Source: CAIKOD01 sp035505975 (GTDB taxonomy: Archaea > Halobacteriota > Methanomicrobia > Methanomicrobiales > Methanospirillaceae). From it: DNA of 54,561 bases. The translations under genes were made by a program, and so were the position numbers. Below are positions 1-9,160 of this stretch, piece after piece. Below the pieces are notes generated by a model. The model saw only the letters and a program-made list of their open reading frames with translations. It searched no databases and had not been told where the DNA came from. The first letter of the stretch is position 1; the number at the start of each line of letters is the position of its first letter. The DNA lies in contig DATJQJ010000043.1 in NCBI GenBank assembly GCA_035505975.1, positions 1-54,561 on the forward strand. The letters are read 5' to 3'.

Positions 1-33
1 GTACTCCTGATACTGCGGGAGACGGAGCAGTGA
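1..33 (+). CDS. 3' end of an upstream gene (partial, unidentified)
   Basis: Reading from base 1 gives ten sense codons (VLLILRETEQ) and then TGA at 31-33. This TGA overlaps the GTG start of mutS in a GTGA arrangement, the same type of translational coupling seen elsewhere in the window. It probably is the tail of the preceding gene in an operon with mutS, but ten residues do not allow any identification, and an open frame this short can occur by chance. Confidence 0.4.
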   Translation, partial: VLLILRETEQ

Positions 34-2783
34 ACGAACAACTGGGAAAGCGCCTGACGCCCGCGATGGAACAGTACCGGGTGCTCAAGGAACGATGCGG
101 TGACTCGATTCTTTTTTTTCATATCGGCGATTTTTATGAGACATTCGGGTCGGATGCGGAGACGGTATCCCGAGAGCTGGACATCGTCCTGACTTCCCGG
201 TCGAAGGGTTCGGACGGCGAACGGGTCCCGCTTGCGGGGGTACCGTGTCATGCAGCCGACAGTTACATTGCCCGTCTCGTAAAGAAGGGGTATCGCGTAG
301 CCGTATGCGACCAGGTGGGGGATGCAAAGGAGAACAAAGGAATTGTCAACCGACAGCTCACCCGTGTAATCACCCCGGGGACTGTTATCGATCCCGCCAT
401 GGTATCGACGCCGGACGCGACCTATCTGATGGCAATAGCGGAAGACCGGAACAGCAGGGTAATCTCTGCTGCATTCCTCGATATCACGACAGGCGAATTT
501 TTCTACTCGGTATGCCCGGCAGAAAACGGCTATCACGCGCTCGATGCAGAAATTGCAAAATATCATCCCGGAGAATGTATTGTCCCCGCGGAATTGACCC
601 CGGCAATTGTCACGCTCGTTCGTGAACGTGGCATTACGGTCACGCCCTGGAAGGAAGAGGCGTTTTTTCCGGAGAATGCTAAGGCTGCACTGGTTTCGCA
701 TTTCGGTGTGGTTTCTCTCGAAGGGTTCGGTCTTACGTCTGCTCCTTCCGCGGTACAGGCTGCGGGAGCAGCACTTGGGTATGTCAGAGAGACCCAGGGA
801 AGAGAATTAGCCCACATTACCAATCTCTCCGACCGGTCGGGTGAAGGGCTGCTGATGCTCGATGCCGTTACGCTCAGGAACCTGGAGGTGCTTGCCAATA
901 TCCGGGACGGCGGGGACGACGGCACCCTGAAAAAGACCATAGACTTCACAAAAACCCCGATGGGGAGCAGGTTGCTCGTCCGTTGCCTTACCAATCCCCT
1001 GGCAGATCCCGGCCTCATAAACGAACGGCTCGACGCCGTGGAATTTTTTGCAGACAGGGAACATGAAAGGGCTGTTCTTTCCGGGTTACTCACACGTTGC
1101 ATGGATATCGCCCGAATCGCTGGCCGGATATCGTACGGGAATGCAAACCCAAGGGATCTGGCGGCACTTGCATTGTCCCTGAAGACCGTCCCGGAAATGA
1201 GAAATTTGTTCATCAAGGGCTCGACACAAATTCCGCGGGCTGTGCAGGCTGCACTAGGGTATTTAACCGATCATCGCGAGACAATTGATCTTATTTCCCG
1301 CGCGATCGTCGACGACCCGCCCCCTGTCGTAAAACATGGAGGAGTGATCAGGACCGGGTACGACAGGGAACTCGACGAGCTCCGTAATGTATCGGGATCG
1401 GGCAAGGACTGGATTGTGCGGTTCCAGCAGGCAGAACGTGACAGGACCGGGATTAAATCGCTGAAAGTAGGCTATACATCAGTATTTGGTTATTACATCG
1501 AAGTTACAAAGCCGAACCTTCACCTCGTCCCGCCCGAATACGAACGAAAGCAGACGACGTCTACCGGTGAACGGTTTACTGTCCCGGCACTCCGCGAAAA
1601 AGAGGCCGCCATTACGCGTGCAGACGAACGCCTTCTCGTCCGGGAATCCACCCTGTATTCTGACCTCATCCGGATTCTCGCCGATGATGTCACGGCCCTG
1701 AAGACGACGGCTGAGGGAATCGCCTTCCTCGATTTCTACCGGGCACTTGCAGAAGCCGCAAGGATTAACAACTACGTCCGTCCGAAAGTCGACGGGACAA
1801 CGCAACACCTGGTGAGGGACGGCAGGCACCCCGTTGTCGAGCAGCGGATGAGCGGAGGATTTGTCCCAAACGACGTTGTGCTTGACGCAGGAGGGGAACA
1901 GATCCTCGTCATCACCGGTGCAAATATGGCAGGGAAATCGACGTACATGCGTTCCGTCGCCCAGATAACGATCCTTGCACAGATGGGGGGTTATGTTCCC
2001 GCATCGTTTGCGCAACTTGGGGTTGTCGACCGGATCTTTACGAGGGTAGGTGCATTTGACGACCTCGCATCAGGCCAGTCCACGTTCATGGTGGAGATGC
2101 TCGAACTCGCAAATATCCTGAACAATGTGACGAAACGAAGCCTCGTCATCCTCGACGAGATCGGACGGGGAACTTCCACGCTCGACGGGTTCTGTATCGC
2201 GAAAGCAGTACTCGAATTTCTCCATGGGAAGGGGAACTGCGGGCCACGCACCCTTTTCGCGACACATTTCCATGAGATCGTAGGTATCGAGTCAGAATTG
2301 AAAAGGGTGAAAAATTATCATTTTGCCGTCAGGGATACGGGAAAAGAAGTGATCTTTCTCAGGAAGCTCATACCCGGGGCAACCGACCGGAGTTATGGGA
2401 TTCACGTGGCCCGCATCGCAGGAGTCCCCAGAAAAGTCGTCGACCGGGCATCGGCGCTGATGGACGAGGTGGAGACGACCGGGACGCATCCAGCGGGAAA
2501 AGTGCGGAAGTATACCCAGGTCCTCCTCTTCGACGCCCCGCCGCAGGGGCCCGATCCGATCGTGTCTGAACTGCAAAATCTCAGTCTTGACCTGATGACG
2601 CCGATAGAGGCGCTCAATACCCTCCATGCACTCCAGGAGAAGACACAAAAATTCCACAAGCCCGCCGGAAAGGTGGAAATAGCAGGGGCAGGCAATCATG
2701 ATCCCGGGGGCCAGGGTTCAGGGCACGATGAGGCCGGGCATATTCCAGGCGAGGCAAAGGAACGGTCCGATCATGAACGCTGA
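30..2783 (+). CDS. mutS: DNA mismatch repair protein MutS
   Basis: MutS recognises mismatches and small loops and then recruits MutL. The N-terminal mismatch-reading motif is visible as GDFYE (Phe35, Glu37). The C-terminal ATPase has a Walker A loop TGANMAGKST around residues 629-638 and a Walker B LVILDEIGRGTS about 75 residues later. At 917 residues it is slightly longer than typical MutS1 (about 850-880); the surplus is a Gly/His-rich, probably disordered tail overlapping mutL. The start is GTG, with GGAG just upstream and a GTGA overlap with the preceding frame. It is followed directly by mutL. Archaeal MutS/MutL pairs are generally thought to have been acquired from bacteria (family knowledge). 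Confidence 0.97.
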   Translation: MNEQLGKRLTPAMEQYRVLKERCGDSILFFHIGDFYETFGSDAETVSRELDIVLTSRSKGSDGERVPLAGVPCHAADSYIARLVKKGYRVAVCDQVGDAKENKGIVNRQLTRVITPGTVIDPAMVSTPDATYLMAIAEDRNSRVISAAFLDITTGEFFYSVCPAENGYHALDAEIAKYHPGECIVPAELTPAIVTLVRERGITVTPWKEEAFFPENAKAALVSHFGVVSLEGFGLTSAPSAVQAAGAALGYVRETQGRELAHITNLSDRSGEGLLMLDAVTLRNLEVLANIRDGGDDGTLKKTIDFTKTPMGSRLLVRCLTNPLADPGLINERLDAVEFFADREHERAVLSGLLTRCMDIARIAGRISYGNANPRDLAALALSLKTVPEMRNLFIKGSTQIPRAVQAALGYLTDHRETIDLISRAIVDDPPPVVKHGGVIRTGYDRELDELRNVSGSGKDWIVRFQQAERDRTGIKSLKVGYTSVFGYYIEVTKPNLHLVPPEYERKQTTSTGERFTVPALREKEAAITRADERLLVRESTLYSDLIRILADDVTALKTTAEGIAFLDFYRALAEAARINNYVRPKVDGTTQHLVRDGRHPVVEQRMSGGFVPNDVVLDAGGEQILVITGANMAGKSTYMRSVAQITILAQMGGYVPASFAQLGVVDRIFTRVGAFDDLASGQSTFMVEMLELANILNNVTKRSLVILDEIGRGTSTLDGFCIAKAVLEFLHGKGNCGPRTLFATHFHEIVGIESELKRVKNYHFAVRDTGKEVIFLRKLIPGATDRSYGIHVARIAGVPRKVVDRASALMDEVETTGTHPAGKVRKYTQVLLFDAPPQGPDPIVSELQNLSLDLMTPIEALNTLHALQEKTQKFHKPAGKVEIAGAGNHDPGGQGSGHDEAGHIPGEAKERSDHER

Positions 2784-4548
2784 CGGTCATTGCATCATCC
2801 GGCTGCTCGACGCCGACACCGTGAACCAGATAGCTGCAGGAGAGGTCGTGGAGAGGCCGGCATCCGTTGTGAAAGAGCTCGTCGAGAACTCGATCGATGC
2901 AGGGGCCACCAGGGTCATTATCGATCTTACCTCAGATCGCCGGGGGATCGGTAGGATCCGGGTGGTTGATAACGGGTCGGGCATGGCCCGGGAAGATGCA
3001 CGCATGGCGTTTGTCCCCCATGCAACGAGCAAGATCAGGCATATTGCCGACCTTTCAAAGAGCATGACTTTGGGTTTCCGTGGTGAAGCCCTTGCCAGTA
3101 TCGCCGCGGTCTCGGAAGTGTCCCTCGCTACGGCTGAACGTGGGACAGACCGGACCGGGACCGAAATCATCGTCAAAGCAGGTTCCATGACCAGGTCAGA
3201 GGAGATCGGAACACCGCCCGGCACGACAGTCACGGTAAAGGACCTTTTCTTCAACACCCCTGCCCGTAAAAAATTCCAGAAACCCGTATCGTCGGAGATC
3301 GCGTTTATAACGCGCCAGGTTGAGTCGTTTGCCATCGCTCACCCGGAAATCGCTTTCCGCTTTGTCCATAACGGTTCTGTCAGGTTATCGACGGAAGAGG
3401 AAGGCGACCTGTTCGGGGTCCTGGTATCGCTTTATGGTGCGGGAATCGCCACAGAACTCATCCCTGTCGAGGCATGCGAAGGGCCGGTAAAAATTTTTGG
3501 GTATATTACGAAACCGTCGTTTTCCCGCCAGAATTCCAGCGGAATCCTCATCAGCATCAACAGGAGGCAGGTGCTCGCACGGCCCATCGCCGATGCAGTC
3601 AGGTCGGGGTACGGGACGCTCCTCCCAGACAAACGTTACCCCCTCGCATTCCTCGAATTGTCCATCGATCCAGCCCTCATCGACGTCAATGTCCATCCGG
3701 CGAAACGATTTGTACGCCTGTCGCGGGAGCGGGACATCTGTTCCCTGGTTACGCAGGCTGTTGTCCGGGTGCTCCGCGGGGCAAACCTTGTCCCGGAAGC
3801 CCCCCTTGATCACACTTTACACGCCGGGAGCAAAAAAAGCCCGTTACCGTATAACCAATCGGGAAGGCCCGCGTGTGAAGTGCATGAACCGGCTCATACA
3901 GAATATATCCTGACAGACCGCAGGCTGCGACAGACCGCGCTGGTTCCAGGATTAATGGAAGCACAGGAAAACCAGCCTGACATCGAATTTCTTGGTCAGT
4001 ACAACGGGATCTACATCCTTGCCAGGGGTGCAGAAGGGGACCTGCTGCTCATAGACCAGCATGCCGCACATGAACGGGTGCTCTATGATCAGTTGAGTGC
4101 GACCCGCGGGATGTCGGATGAATCCCAGGAACTGTTAGTCCCGGTGATACTCACGGTGACACCGGCTGAATACCAGTTCATCAGGGTCGCCATACCCCTG
4201 CTCACCGGGAAGGGGTTTGTTATTGAGGAGTTTGGAAGAGACAGCTATGCAGTACATGCCGTCCCTGCAGCTCTCGGCAGCACTGCCCGGTATGAAGCCG
4301 TCAGGGACGTCATCCTCGAATTCAGCAGTAACCGCCGGTGCACAGGGCCGGATGCTGAAGAAATGCTGACCAGGTCCATGGCATGCCACGGGGCCGTGAA
4401 GGCTGGGACCGTCATGACCCCTGACCAGTGCCGCAGGCTTCTTGACCAGCTCTCCCGCACTGCTTCACCCTGGACATGTCCTCATGGGAGACCGGTGATG
4501 GTCTCGCTGTCGCGGGACCGGCTCGATCAGATGTTTTTACGCAGATAG
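2773..4548 (+). CDS. mutL: DNA mismatch repair protein MutL (endonuclease type)
   Basis: MutL is the ATP-dependent partner of MutS. The GHKL ATPase signatures are present: ELVENSIDAGA near residue 36, DNGSGM, TLGFRGEAL and the FFNTPAR segment. The C-terminal domain carries the nicking-endonuclease motif DQHAAHE (428-434), ACHGAVKAG and CPHGRP (569-574), as in bacteria lacking MutH. The final acidic residue of the DQHA-x2-E-x4-E motif is Asp439 rather than Glu. I chose the ATG at 2773, 11 bases inside mutS, because the conserved N-terminus begins right after it; the frame stays open to 2698, but those 25 codons do not resemble the family. Length is 591 residues. Confidence 0.96.
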   Translation: MNADGHCIIRLLDADTVNQIAAGEVVERPASVVKELVENSIDAGATRVIIDLTSDRRGIGRIRVVDNGSGMAREDARMAFVPHATSKIRHIADLSKSMTLGFRGEALASIAAVSEVSLATAERGTDRTGTEIIVKAGSMTRSEEIGTPPGTTVTVKDLFFNTPARKKFQKPVSSEIAFITRQVESFAIAHPEIAFRFVHNGSVRLSTEEEGDLFGVLVSLYGAGIATELIPVEACEGPVKIFGYITKPSFSRQNSSGILISINRRQVLARPIADAVRSGYGTLLPDKRYPLAFLELSIDPALIDVNVHPAKRFVRLSRERDICSLVTQAVVRVLRGANLVPEAPLDHTLHAGSKKSPLPYNQSGRPACEVHEPAHTEYILTDRRLRQTALVPGLMEAQENQPDIEFLGQYNGIYILARGAEGDLLLIDQHAAHERVLYDQLSATRGMSDESQELLVPVILTVTPAEYQFIRVAIPLLTGKGFVIEEFGRDSYAVHAVPAALGSTARYEAVRDVILEFSSNRRCTGPDAEEMLTRSMACHGAVKAGTVMTPDQCRRLLDQLSRTASPWTCPHGRPVMVSLSRDRLDQMFLRR

Positions 4549-4639
4549 CAGATTTGGGCGTGGCGGACTTCGTCATAACCGATACGTTAAAATGATAACC
4601 CGTGCGACTGTTATAGCCGAAAAGCCCGGGTGAATATCC

Positions 4640-5113
4640 ATGAAACGAGCCAATTACGGTCTGTTTTTACCGATCATTTCTCTTATAATCGTTGTTGCGG
4701 GGTGTGTTTTCGCAACCGGATGTGTGAGTAGCGCACTTGGTGGCGGAGGCATGCCCGACGCTTGTGATAACGGGGTACAGCCGTCAGCGTACGCGTTCCC
4801 TCCAATGTACAGTTTTCCTAAGGACGCATCTTCTGTCCCGGTAAGCGGAGGCCCGGGAAAATTTTTGCCAGGTGATATTCTCGCACCCGAGCAGAGCTCG
4901 CCGGTATTCGATCCCGATCTGGCGGTGGTAATTGTCCGGGACACAGGGGATGGCTCGTACGAAATAGACGGCATCGCCAGGTCAGGCGGCAAATGGGAAC
5001 GTATGACTGATTCGGTCAGGGGAACGATCAGCTATTCGGAGGTCGAACGGCTGTTCCCCGACAAAGTCGGGCATGTGGATATTTCAATGCATGCTCCCGG
5101 GCCGGGCAGCTGA
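4640..5113 (+). CDS. predicted lipoprotein of unknown function
   Basis: This encodes 157 residues with a basic N-terminus, a hydrophobic core and two possible lipobox cysteines (VVAGC and FATGC), so it is probably exported and anchored as a lipoprotein outside the membrane. The mature part has Gly/Pro-rich spacers and a segment (GSYEIDGIARSGGKWERM) resembling a small beta-rich domain, but I do not recognise a family. It stands alone between mutL and the MutY-like gene, with no visible operon link to either. The function is unknown. Confidence 0.7.
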   Translation: MKRANYGLFLPIISLIIVVAGCVFATGCVSSALGGGGMPDACDNGVQPSAYAFPPMYSFPKDASSVPVSGGPGKFLPGDILAPEQSSPVFDPDLAVVIVRDTGDGSYEIDGIARSGGKWERMTDSVRGTISYSEVERLFPDKVGHVDISMHAPGPGS

Positions 5114-5263
5114 CTGAATGATTGTTCCGGATCGATTCCGCAATGAATGGTTATTTCCGGGCGGGAACAGATGCCGATCAAGGATCCCTGTGATGCAATC
5201 GGTAACCTCTGATGCCGACCTGATTATCATGCACCCCGGATATGAATCCATTATGAGGACACC

Positions 5264-6088
5264 ATGACATCTCCCGACCAGGAAGAGATTGATCGGTTCC
5301 GTAAAAAGGTCTGGGCTTTTTACCGGGAAAAGGGGAGACACGATCTTCCCTGGAGGTCAACGACAAATCCCTACCGCATCCTTGTCTCGGAAGTGATGCT
5401 GCAGCAGACGCAGGTATCCCGATGCCTGGTAAAATATCCGGAATTTATCGGAGCATATCCTGATTTTTCCTCGCTTGCCGGCGCCCCGCTTGCAGACCTT
5501 CTACGGGTATGGCAGGGAATGGGTTATAATCGCAGGGCGATCGCCCTCAAAAAGACGGCTGAAATGATCATGACCTGTTACAACGGGGACCTGCCCGGGG
5601 AAGATGCGGAACTCAGGAGCCTCCCCGGTATCGGAAAGGCCACTGCCGCTTCCATCGCTGCATTCGCATTCAACCTGCCGGTAGTTTTTATTGAAACAAA
5701 CATCAGGAGGGTATTCATCCATTGCTTTTTTCCCGGTGAACTTTGCGTACCCGATCGGGAGATCCTGCCCCTCGTTTCTGCGACACTGGACCATGAGAAA
5801 CCCCGCGAATGGTATTACGCCCTGATGGACCTTGGGGCCGCCCTGGGTAAAAAAATCCGGAACCCCAACCGAAGAAGCGCCCATTATCATGTTCAGACCA
5901 GGTTTGAAGGTTCCAGAAGGCAGGTCAGGGGAAAAATCCTGGCGCTGCTTACCGCTTCCGTGACCCTGACATTCGGGGATATTGCCCGAATGACAGGAGA
6001 GGACCCGGAAATAGTACATTCACTCATCCTGGCACTCCAAAAAGAGGGATTCCTCGTGACCGAAGGCCATTCGGTCCGGATACGATAA
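5264..6088 (+). CDS. MutY-like A/G-specific adenine glycosylase, Fe-S-less variant
   Basis: This is a helix-hairpin-helix GPD glycosylase of 274 residues. It carries HDLPWR, the catalytic-Glu segment SEVMLQQTQ (Glu43) and the hairpin LPGIGKATA (120-128), which together point to the MutY subgroup that removes adenine opposite 8-oxoguanine. Two features depart from classical MutY. The Asp following the hairpin (Asp138 in E. coli) is Glu144 in ETNIRR. The four C-terminal Fe-S cysteines are absent: no cysteine follows Cys161. In their place is a NPNRRSAHYHV...RFEGSRRQ segment that I associate with a distinct archaeal/bacterial subfamily. The last 70 residues look like a small winged-helix module. 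It may have a different substrate from MutY. Confidence 0.85.
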   Translation: MTSPDQEEIDRFRKKVWAFYREKGRHDLPWRSTTNPYRILVSEVMLQQTQVSRCLVKYPEFIGAYPDFSSLAGAPLADLLRVWQGMGYNRRAIALKKTAEMIMTCYNGDLPGEDAELRSLPGIGKATAASIAAFAFNLPVVFIETNIRRVFIHCFFPGELCVPDREILPLVSATLDHEKPREWYYALMDLGAALGKKIRNPNRRSAHYHVQTRFEGSRRQVRGKILALLTASVTLTFGDIARMTGEDPEIVHSLILALQKEGFLVTEGHSVRIR

Positions 6089-6164
6089 TCCGTATAGAAC
6101 GATATCGTCAATGAAAGCAGATTTTCCCCGATTCCCAGTTTCCACCCGGTGAAACCTGACAAAA

Positions 6165-6174
6165 CTTATTAATA
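6165..6174 (+). promoter_or_regulatory. TATA box for the superoxide reductase gene
   Basis: The AT-rich element CTTATTAATA, preceded by AAAA, lies about 31-41 bases before the chosen ATG. Placing transcription start about 25 bases downstream gives a short leader that still includes GGAGG at 6190-6194. This is assigned by eye. Confidence 0.5.
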
Positions 6175-6205
6175 TCACTATAGCCTTCTGGAGGTAGTGA
6201 AAACC

Positions 6206-6586
6206 ATGTCAGGAAAAAACCTCGCCCAGCTGATGTACAGCGCTGATAACGCTCCTGGAGAAGCGGGAGGAAAAAGAGAGAGCCATATACCGAAAATTGA
6301 TGCCCCCTCATCGGTGAAGGCCGGGGAAGCATTCGAGGTCAGGGTAATGGTCGGCCCCCATCCCAATACAAATGAACATTCGATCAGGTGGGTCACTCTG
6401 TTTCTCGAAGAAGAAGGCCGGGCATTCAACCCGATCATGCTTGCGAAATCATCGTTCGCACCCGGGTTTGCATCTCCTGAAGTGGTGTTCAGGGTCCAGC
6501 TCCAGAAGGGTGGCACGCTCCATGCATCAGAATATTGTAATATGCACGGCCTCTGGACAGGTAAAAAGGACATCGCGGTCCAGTAA
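6206..6586 (+). CDS. superoxide reductase (class II, neelaredoxin type)
   Basis: The product reduces superoxide to peroxide at a mononuclear Fe(His)4(Cys) site without making oxygen, which suits a strict anaerobe. The iron ligands are visible as His in SHIPKI, the two His of GPHPNTNEH, and the Cys and His of EYCNMHG. At 126 residues it lacks the N-terminal desulforedoxin domain, so it is the single-domain class. The ATG at 6206 has GGAGG ten bases upstream; a GTG at 6197 would sit only two bases from that site and is less likely. It is monocistronic, with its own TATA box. Confidence 0.93.
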   Translation: MSGKNLAQLMYSADNAPGEAGGKRESHIPKIDAPSSVKAGEAFEVRVMVGPHPNTNEHSIRWVTLFLEEEGRAFNPIMLAKSSFAPGFASPEVVFRVQLQKGGTLHASEYCNMHGLWTGKKDIAVQ

Positions 6587-6868
6587 CAATTGGATCGGAT
6601 TCTTTTTCCCTTACCGGCTCTGTCGAATTCCTCAAATAATTATAAAGAGATCTTAAGGGACAGGGGGTATACACCTTCCCGTCCCGCCCCGGGCAGAATG
6701 GCCACGCGCAGAGTTGAACCAAAGAGACCTTATTCCGACTGTCAGGTCCCTGTCGCAACCGGATCGGCGCGGCCGCGATGCAGAGCCCGGATGCTCAAGG
6801 TGCCGCCTTTAAGAAAACACCACTATGTTTTTTGACGATTTGCTACAAAAGAAATAGAGATAATTTCT

Positions 6869-7495
6869 ATGGCTGGATTCCTCGATACTACGGGCTGGAA
6901 ATTATATATAGTCATTGGCATTCCGTTAATAGTGGCGATAGTACTCCTGATCGTTATCGGATATCCAATGCTTTCACACCAGGTAACACCGGCAGCTGGC
7001 GGCAACCGGCCTGTCCTTTATCCGACAGTGACCGGCACACCGCTTACGATCCGGAACACCCCCGGAGCCCCCAGAACAGTGCCTGCCACCTCAGGAACAG
7101 TCCCCGGGCCTGTCACACCTGTGCCTACGTCATTACCCCAGTCCCGGACGACAATATCGCCTGTACTGACGACGGCGATCGCACCGGTCCCGTTCTCGCT
7201 CTCGGTGACACCGCAATCTGCATCGGCAAAGCCCGGCGACACCCTTACCTATTCGCTCGATGTCCTGCACGGGGAGGGACTCACCGGGCCGATACATTTC
7301 TCCCTGGCCGCCAAAGTCCTGTTTTTCAGCCAGACCTACGACCTTGGGACCATAGACCCTCCGTTTCCGAAGAACATCAGATACGATTTCACGGTGCCAG
7401 GGAACCTGCCGTCCGGGGTAACGGTCAATGGCGTCATCACCGCCACCGGAAACGGACAGACCGAATCTGAGGACATATCGCTGAATGTCCTGTAA
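6869..7495 (+). CDS. membrane-anchored extracellular protein, unknown
   Basis: The protein has 208 residues. One transmembrane segment near residues 12-32 (YIVIGIPLIVAIVLLIVIGY) is followed by a Thr/Pro/Val-rich linker to about residue 105 and then a C-terminal domain of about 95 residues with a beta-sandwich look (FSLSVTPQSASAKPGDTLTYS through the end). This is the layout of methanogen surface proteins with a stalk and an Ig-like or CARDB-like domain. It has no recognised catalytic motif. It lies alone, tail-to-tail with the end-joining operon. Confidence 0.75.
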   Translation: MAGFLDTTGWKLYIVIGIPLIVAIVLLIVIGYPMLSHQVTPAAGGNRPVLYPTVTGTPLTIRNTPGAPRTVPATSGTVPGPVTPVPTSLPQSRTTISPVLTTAIAPVPFSLSVTPQSASAKPGDTLTYSLDVLHGEGLTGPIHFSLAAKVLFFSQTYDLGTIDPPFPKNIRYDFTVPGNLPSGVTVNGVITATGNGQTESEDISLNVL

Positions 7496-7600
7496 GGGAG
7501 TGCCGGTCTTTTGGTAAATTTTGGCGGAAATTCGGAGTGTTAATTTTAATTCTCGGTTAAATTCGGGGAGGAGATGCTGGGATCGTCGCCAGAATAATAC

Positions 7601-9142
7601 TCAATTACCGGCCCTGAAGAGCAGCCACTCATTTTTCCCGGCCCTTTTGAATTTCACCAGGACGTACGGGCCGTTGAGCCTTTTTCCATGAAAGAATATT
7701 TCAATTTTTTCATCGTCCCAGTGTTTCGTATCGTAGGTGCCATTGTCCCAGATCGAAACGGTCCCTGCACCGTACTGTCCCTCCGGGATCTCCCCTTCGA
7801 AGTGCCCGTATTCGAACGGATGGTCCTCCACTCCGACGGCAAGGTGTTTTTCGCCCGGCACAAGGGGGACCCCTTTCGGGATTGCCCAGCTCTTGAGCAC
7901 GCCTCCGCGTTCAAGCCTGAGGTCGAAATGGAGGTTCCTTGCATGGTGCTCGTGGACAACAAAATAGGTCCCTGGACCCTGCACAGGACCGTGTCCGGCA
8001 GGTTCGTTCGTGACGGAAAAATTTCTTTTTTCCCGGTATTCCGTGAGGTCTCGAACAGGAGAAACGTCATCACCGCCGGATCGTCGGTCCATCCTACCGG
8101 GAGGGACTGCTCCAGGGCTTTTATCGCCGGTATCTCCGGGCTTGTCCGCTTCCAGCTGGCCGGTAGTACATTCCCAGGGTGATTTATCGGGCCTTAACCT
8201 GATGAACCTGGGGATCCGGAGTTTACGCTCCCTTGTGAGTGACTGGTAGACCACCTCGCATATGACACCTGGCAGCAGCCATTCTACCTGTGCCGGAAGA
8301 TCGCCCCCGGAGATCTGAGGCACCATGGTCTTCAGTTCTTCAAATGCAGCCATTAACGTCTGTAAATCCCGGTCTGAAAACCCGGTCCCGACCTTTCCGA
8401 CGTATACAAGACGTCCCGGGTCACCATCAACACCCTGTACCGGTGCACTCCCGGGTGTATCCCAGCCGGGACTCGCATAAAGGCCGAGGACCAGGGCACC
8501 AAACGACGAGGATCTCCCCCCCTCCCCGCGGGTATACCCGGCAACAACGCAGTCGCATGTTTTCTCATGCTTGATCTTCAGCCAGTTACCGCTCCGAACA
8601 CCAGGTTCGTAAGCGCTGTTTTTCCGTTTTGCCATAACCCCTTCCAGGCCGATTTTTATCGCTGCCTTGTAATAGTCCACTCCCAGCGATTCGACGGGAA
8701 CCGACAGGACCACATGGCCGCCTTCTTTCACGCGGCTCGTGAGAATTTTTTTCCGCTCGGTCAGGGGCAGGGTGATCAGCGGTTTTCCATCAGCCTCGAG
8801 GATATCGAACACGATATAGGTCACCGGCGGGTACCCCGGACCTGCCGGTGTCATCCCGGTCCCTGCCTGGACTCTCGGGAGCAGGGCCTGGATATCGGGC
8901 TTTCCTCCCGTCATCACGACGATCTCTCCGTCAAGGACGGTACGGGGCGCGAGATCGGTCAGTTCGGCAAGCTCGGGGAACTGGCTCGTGATGTCCCTGT
9001 TATTCCGGGAAAAGAGGACGAGATCACTATCGACATATGCGATCGCACGAATACCGTCCCATTTTATCTCGAACAGCCAGTCCTCGCCGTTAAATGGCGA
9101 TCCTGCCGATCCTGCAAGCATGGGGTGGTATTTCGGTTTCAT
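7601..9142 (-). CDS. ligD: ATP-dependent DNA ligase fused to 3'-phosphoesterase (LigD LIG-PE)
   Basis: This ligase seals breaks in bacterial-type non-homologous end joining. The adenylation motif EIKWDGIR places the nucleotidyl Lys at residue 27, with DGEIVV and the OB-fold segment VVAGYTRGEGGR following. After a charged linker around 330-385 comes the LigD phosphoesterase domain, with HHARNLHFDLRLE near 395, DHPFEYGHFEG and the terminal VKFKRAGKNEWLL; PE trims 3' phosphates and ribonucleotides. The domain order is LIG then PE, and the polymerase is a separate gene two positions upstream. Spacing to the Ku stop is 18 bases, consistent with an operon of pol, ku and lig-PE. Confidence 0.95.
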   Translation of the reverse strand: MKPKYHPMLAGSAGSPFNGEDWLFEIKWDGIRAIAYVDSDLVLFSRNNRDITSQFPELAELTDLAPRTVLDGEIVVMTGGKPDIQALLPRVQAGTGMTPAGPGYPPVTYIVFDILEADGKPLITLPLTERKKILTSRVKEGGHVVLSVPVESLGVDYYKAAIKIGLEGVMAKRKNSAYEPGVRSGNWLKIKHEKTCDCVVAGYTRGEGGRSSSFGALVLGLYASPGWDTPGSAPVQGVDGDPGRLVYVGKVGTGFSDRDLQTLMAAFEELKTMVPQISGGDLPAQVEWLLPGVICEVVYQSLTRERKLRIPRFIRLRPDKSPWECTTGQLEADKPGDTGDKSPGAVPPGRMDRRSGGDDVSPVRDLTEYREKRNFSVTNEPAGHGPVQGPGTYFVVHEHHARNLHFDLRLERGGVLKSWAIPKGVPLVPGEKHLAVGVEDHPFEYGHFEGEIPEGQYGAGTVSIWDNGTYDTKHWDDEKIEIFFHGKRLNGPYVLVKFKRAGKNEWLLFRAGN

Positions 9143-9160
9143 ACCTGTCGCTCCCGGGGG

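Noticed and set aside
6590..6868. Possible fourth, degenerate copy of the dispersed repeat
   Set aside because: Only short fragments resemble the core and the end blocks are not found; kept as a note under the shared 19-base sequence rather than called as a repeat.
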